5,752 nucleotides of DNA from contig CAXMPK010000243.1 of the NCBI GenBank assembly GCA_964195405.1, positions 1 to 5,752 of the forward strand, in the 5' to 3' direction. This document shows positions 5,583 through 5,752 of this stretch, in pieces. Positions within the stretch are counted from its first letter, which is position 1; the number at the start of each line of letters is the position of its first letter. Below the pieces are notes generated by a model. That model was not told the origin of the DNA. It worked only from the letters and a program-made list of their open reading frames with translations, and ran no database searches. Both the position numbers and the translations under genes were made by a program. The DNA is from CAXMPK01 sp964195405 (GTDB taxonomy: Bacteria; Actinomycetota; Acidimicrobiia; Spongiisociales; ZC4RG35).

Positions 5583-5752
5583 ACTTCGGCGAGTTTGTCT
5601 GATGGTGTCATGTCGTCGAGGGTTTGTTGAGGTCGTGTGTTGAGGGAGTAGGCGGCCTGGTCTAGATCATGTTGGGTGTGTTGGGAGAGGTCGGTGCCTT
5701 TGGGAAAGTATTGACGTAGCAGGCCGTTGGTGTTCTCGTTCGAGCCCCGCTG
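5573..5752 (-). CDS. IS30-family transposase, C-terminal 59 residues (partial)
   Basis: The frame runs from the window edge to the stop at 5575-5573 without interruption. It begins QRGSNENTNGLLRQYFPKG, which carries the catalytic Glu of the DDE triad (the Glu of SNENTNG). It ends LDDMTPSDKLAEVLQ. Against the IS-B transposase, 54 of 59 residues agree by hand alignment, the changes being Ala/His, Pro/Leu, Arg/Gln, Glu/Asp and Thr/Val. The first two catalytic Asp residues and the DNA-binding domain are outside the window, so intactness is unknown. Confidence 0.88.
   Translation of the reverse strand, partial: QRGSNENTNGLLRQYFPKGTDLSQHTQHDLDQAAYSLNTRPQQTLDDMTPSDKLAEVLQ

Larger units (their letters stand above)
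5544..5752 (-). mobile_element. IS-C: 3' end of a third IS30-family insertion sequence, cut by window edge
   Basis: On the minus strand this is the right end of an element closely related to IS-B. It has the outer motif CCGCACATAT, the inner block GATGTCAGGGGGTCATTGCA and the transposase C-terminus. Over the last 180 coding nucleotides I count 23 differences from IS-B (about 87% identity), mostly synonymous. Its 3' end faces the heme operon, as does that of IS-B, so the two form inverted flanks. The boundary is 5544 with the long terminal repeat or 5561 with the short one. Confidence 0.85.

Overview
The window looks like accessory DNA from a high-GC Gram-positive bacterium, most likely an actinobacterium. 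The clues are GC-rich codon use, GTG and TTG start codons, a lipoprotein with a long Thr-rich linker after the lipobox, and tightly overlapping genes. Within the Actinomycetota I would guess an acidimicrobial-type lineage, but that is an inference from protein style and not a proven assignment.

Layout, left to right. (1) Bases 1-109 hold the 5' end of an IS30-family insertion sequence (IS-A, minus strand), which runs off the left edge. (2) Bases 110-421 hold no convincing gene. They contain several inverted repeats, including a perfect 11-bp palindrome just before the next gene. (3) Bases 422-724 encode a small protein with the look of a dimeric alpha/beta-barrel (antibiotic-biosynthesis-monooxygenase-like) fold. 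(4) Bases 746-1777 hold a second IS30-family element (IS-B, plus strand). Its transposase gene is broken by an internal deletion with a frame change. (5) Bases 1795-5458 hold a compact four-gene operon: a seven-helix membrane protein of unknown function, then a lipoprotein, a FecCD-type permease and an ABC ATPase. The last three match the HmuT-HmuU-HmuV heme importer pattern. (6) From 5544 to the right edge lies the 3' end of a third IS30-family element (IS-C, minus strand).

The importer should work as a unit. The lipoprotein (HmuT-like) captures heme, or possibly another iron- or corrin-type ligand, outside the membrane. The permease (HmuU-like) forms the channel and the ATPase (HmuV-like) drives transport. 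Gaps and overlaps of a few bases indicate one transcript with coupled translation. The unknown membrane protein is 7 nt upstream of hmuT and is probably part of the same pathway.

The most notable feature is the architecture. The whole operon is bracketed by two IS30 relatives whose 3' ends face inward, which resembles a composite transposon, and a third related end lies further left. All four visible IS ends share a motif CCGC[AC]CATA[AT] outside the more obvious IS30-type terminal sequence. This means either unusually long terminal repeats or a strongly preferred palindromic target. IS-B ends only 17 bp before the first operon gene, so the native promoter, and perhaps the native start, of that operon may have been displaced. 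I see no tRNA, rRNA or CRISPR array.
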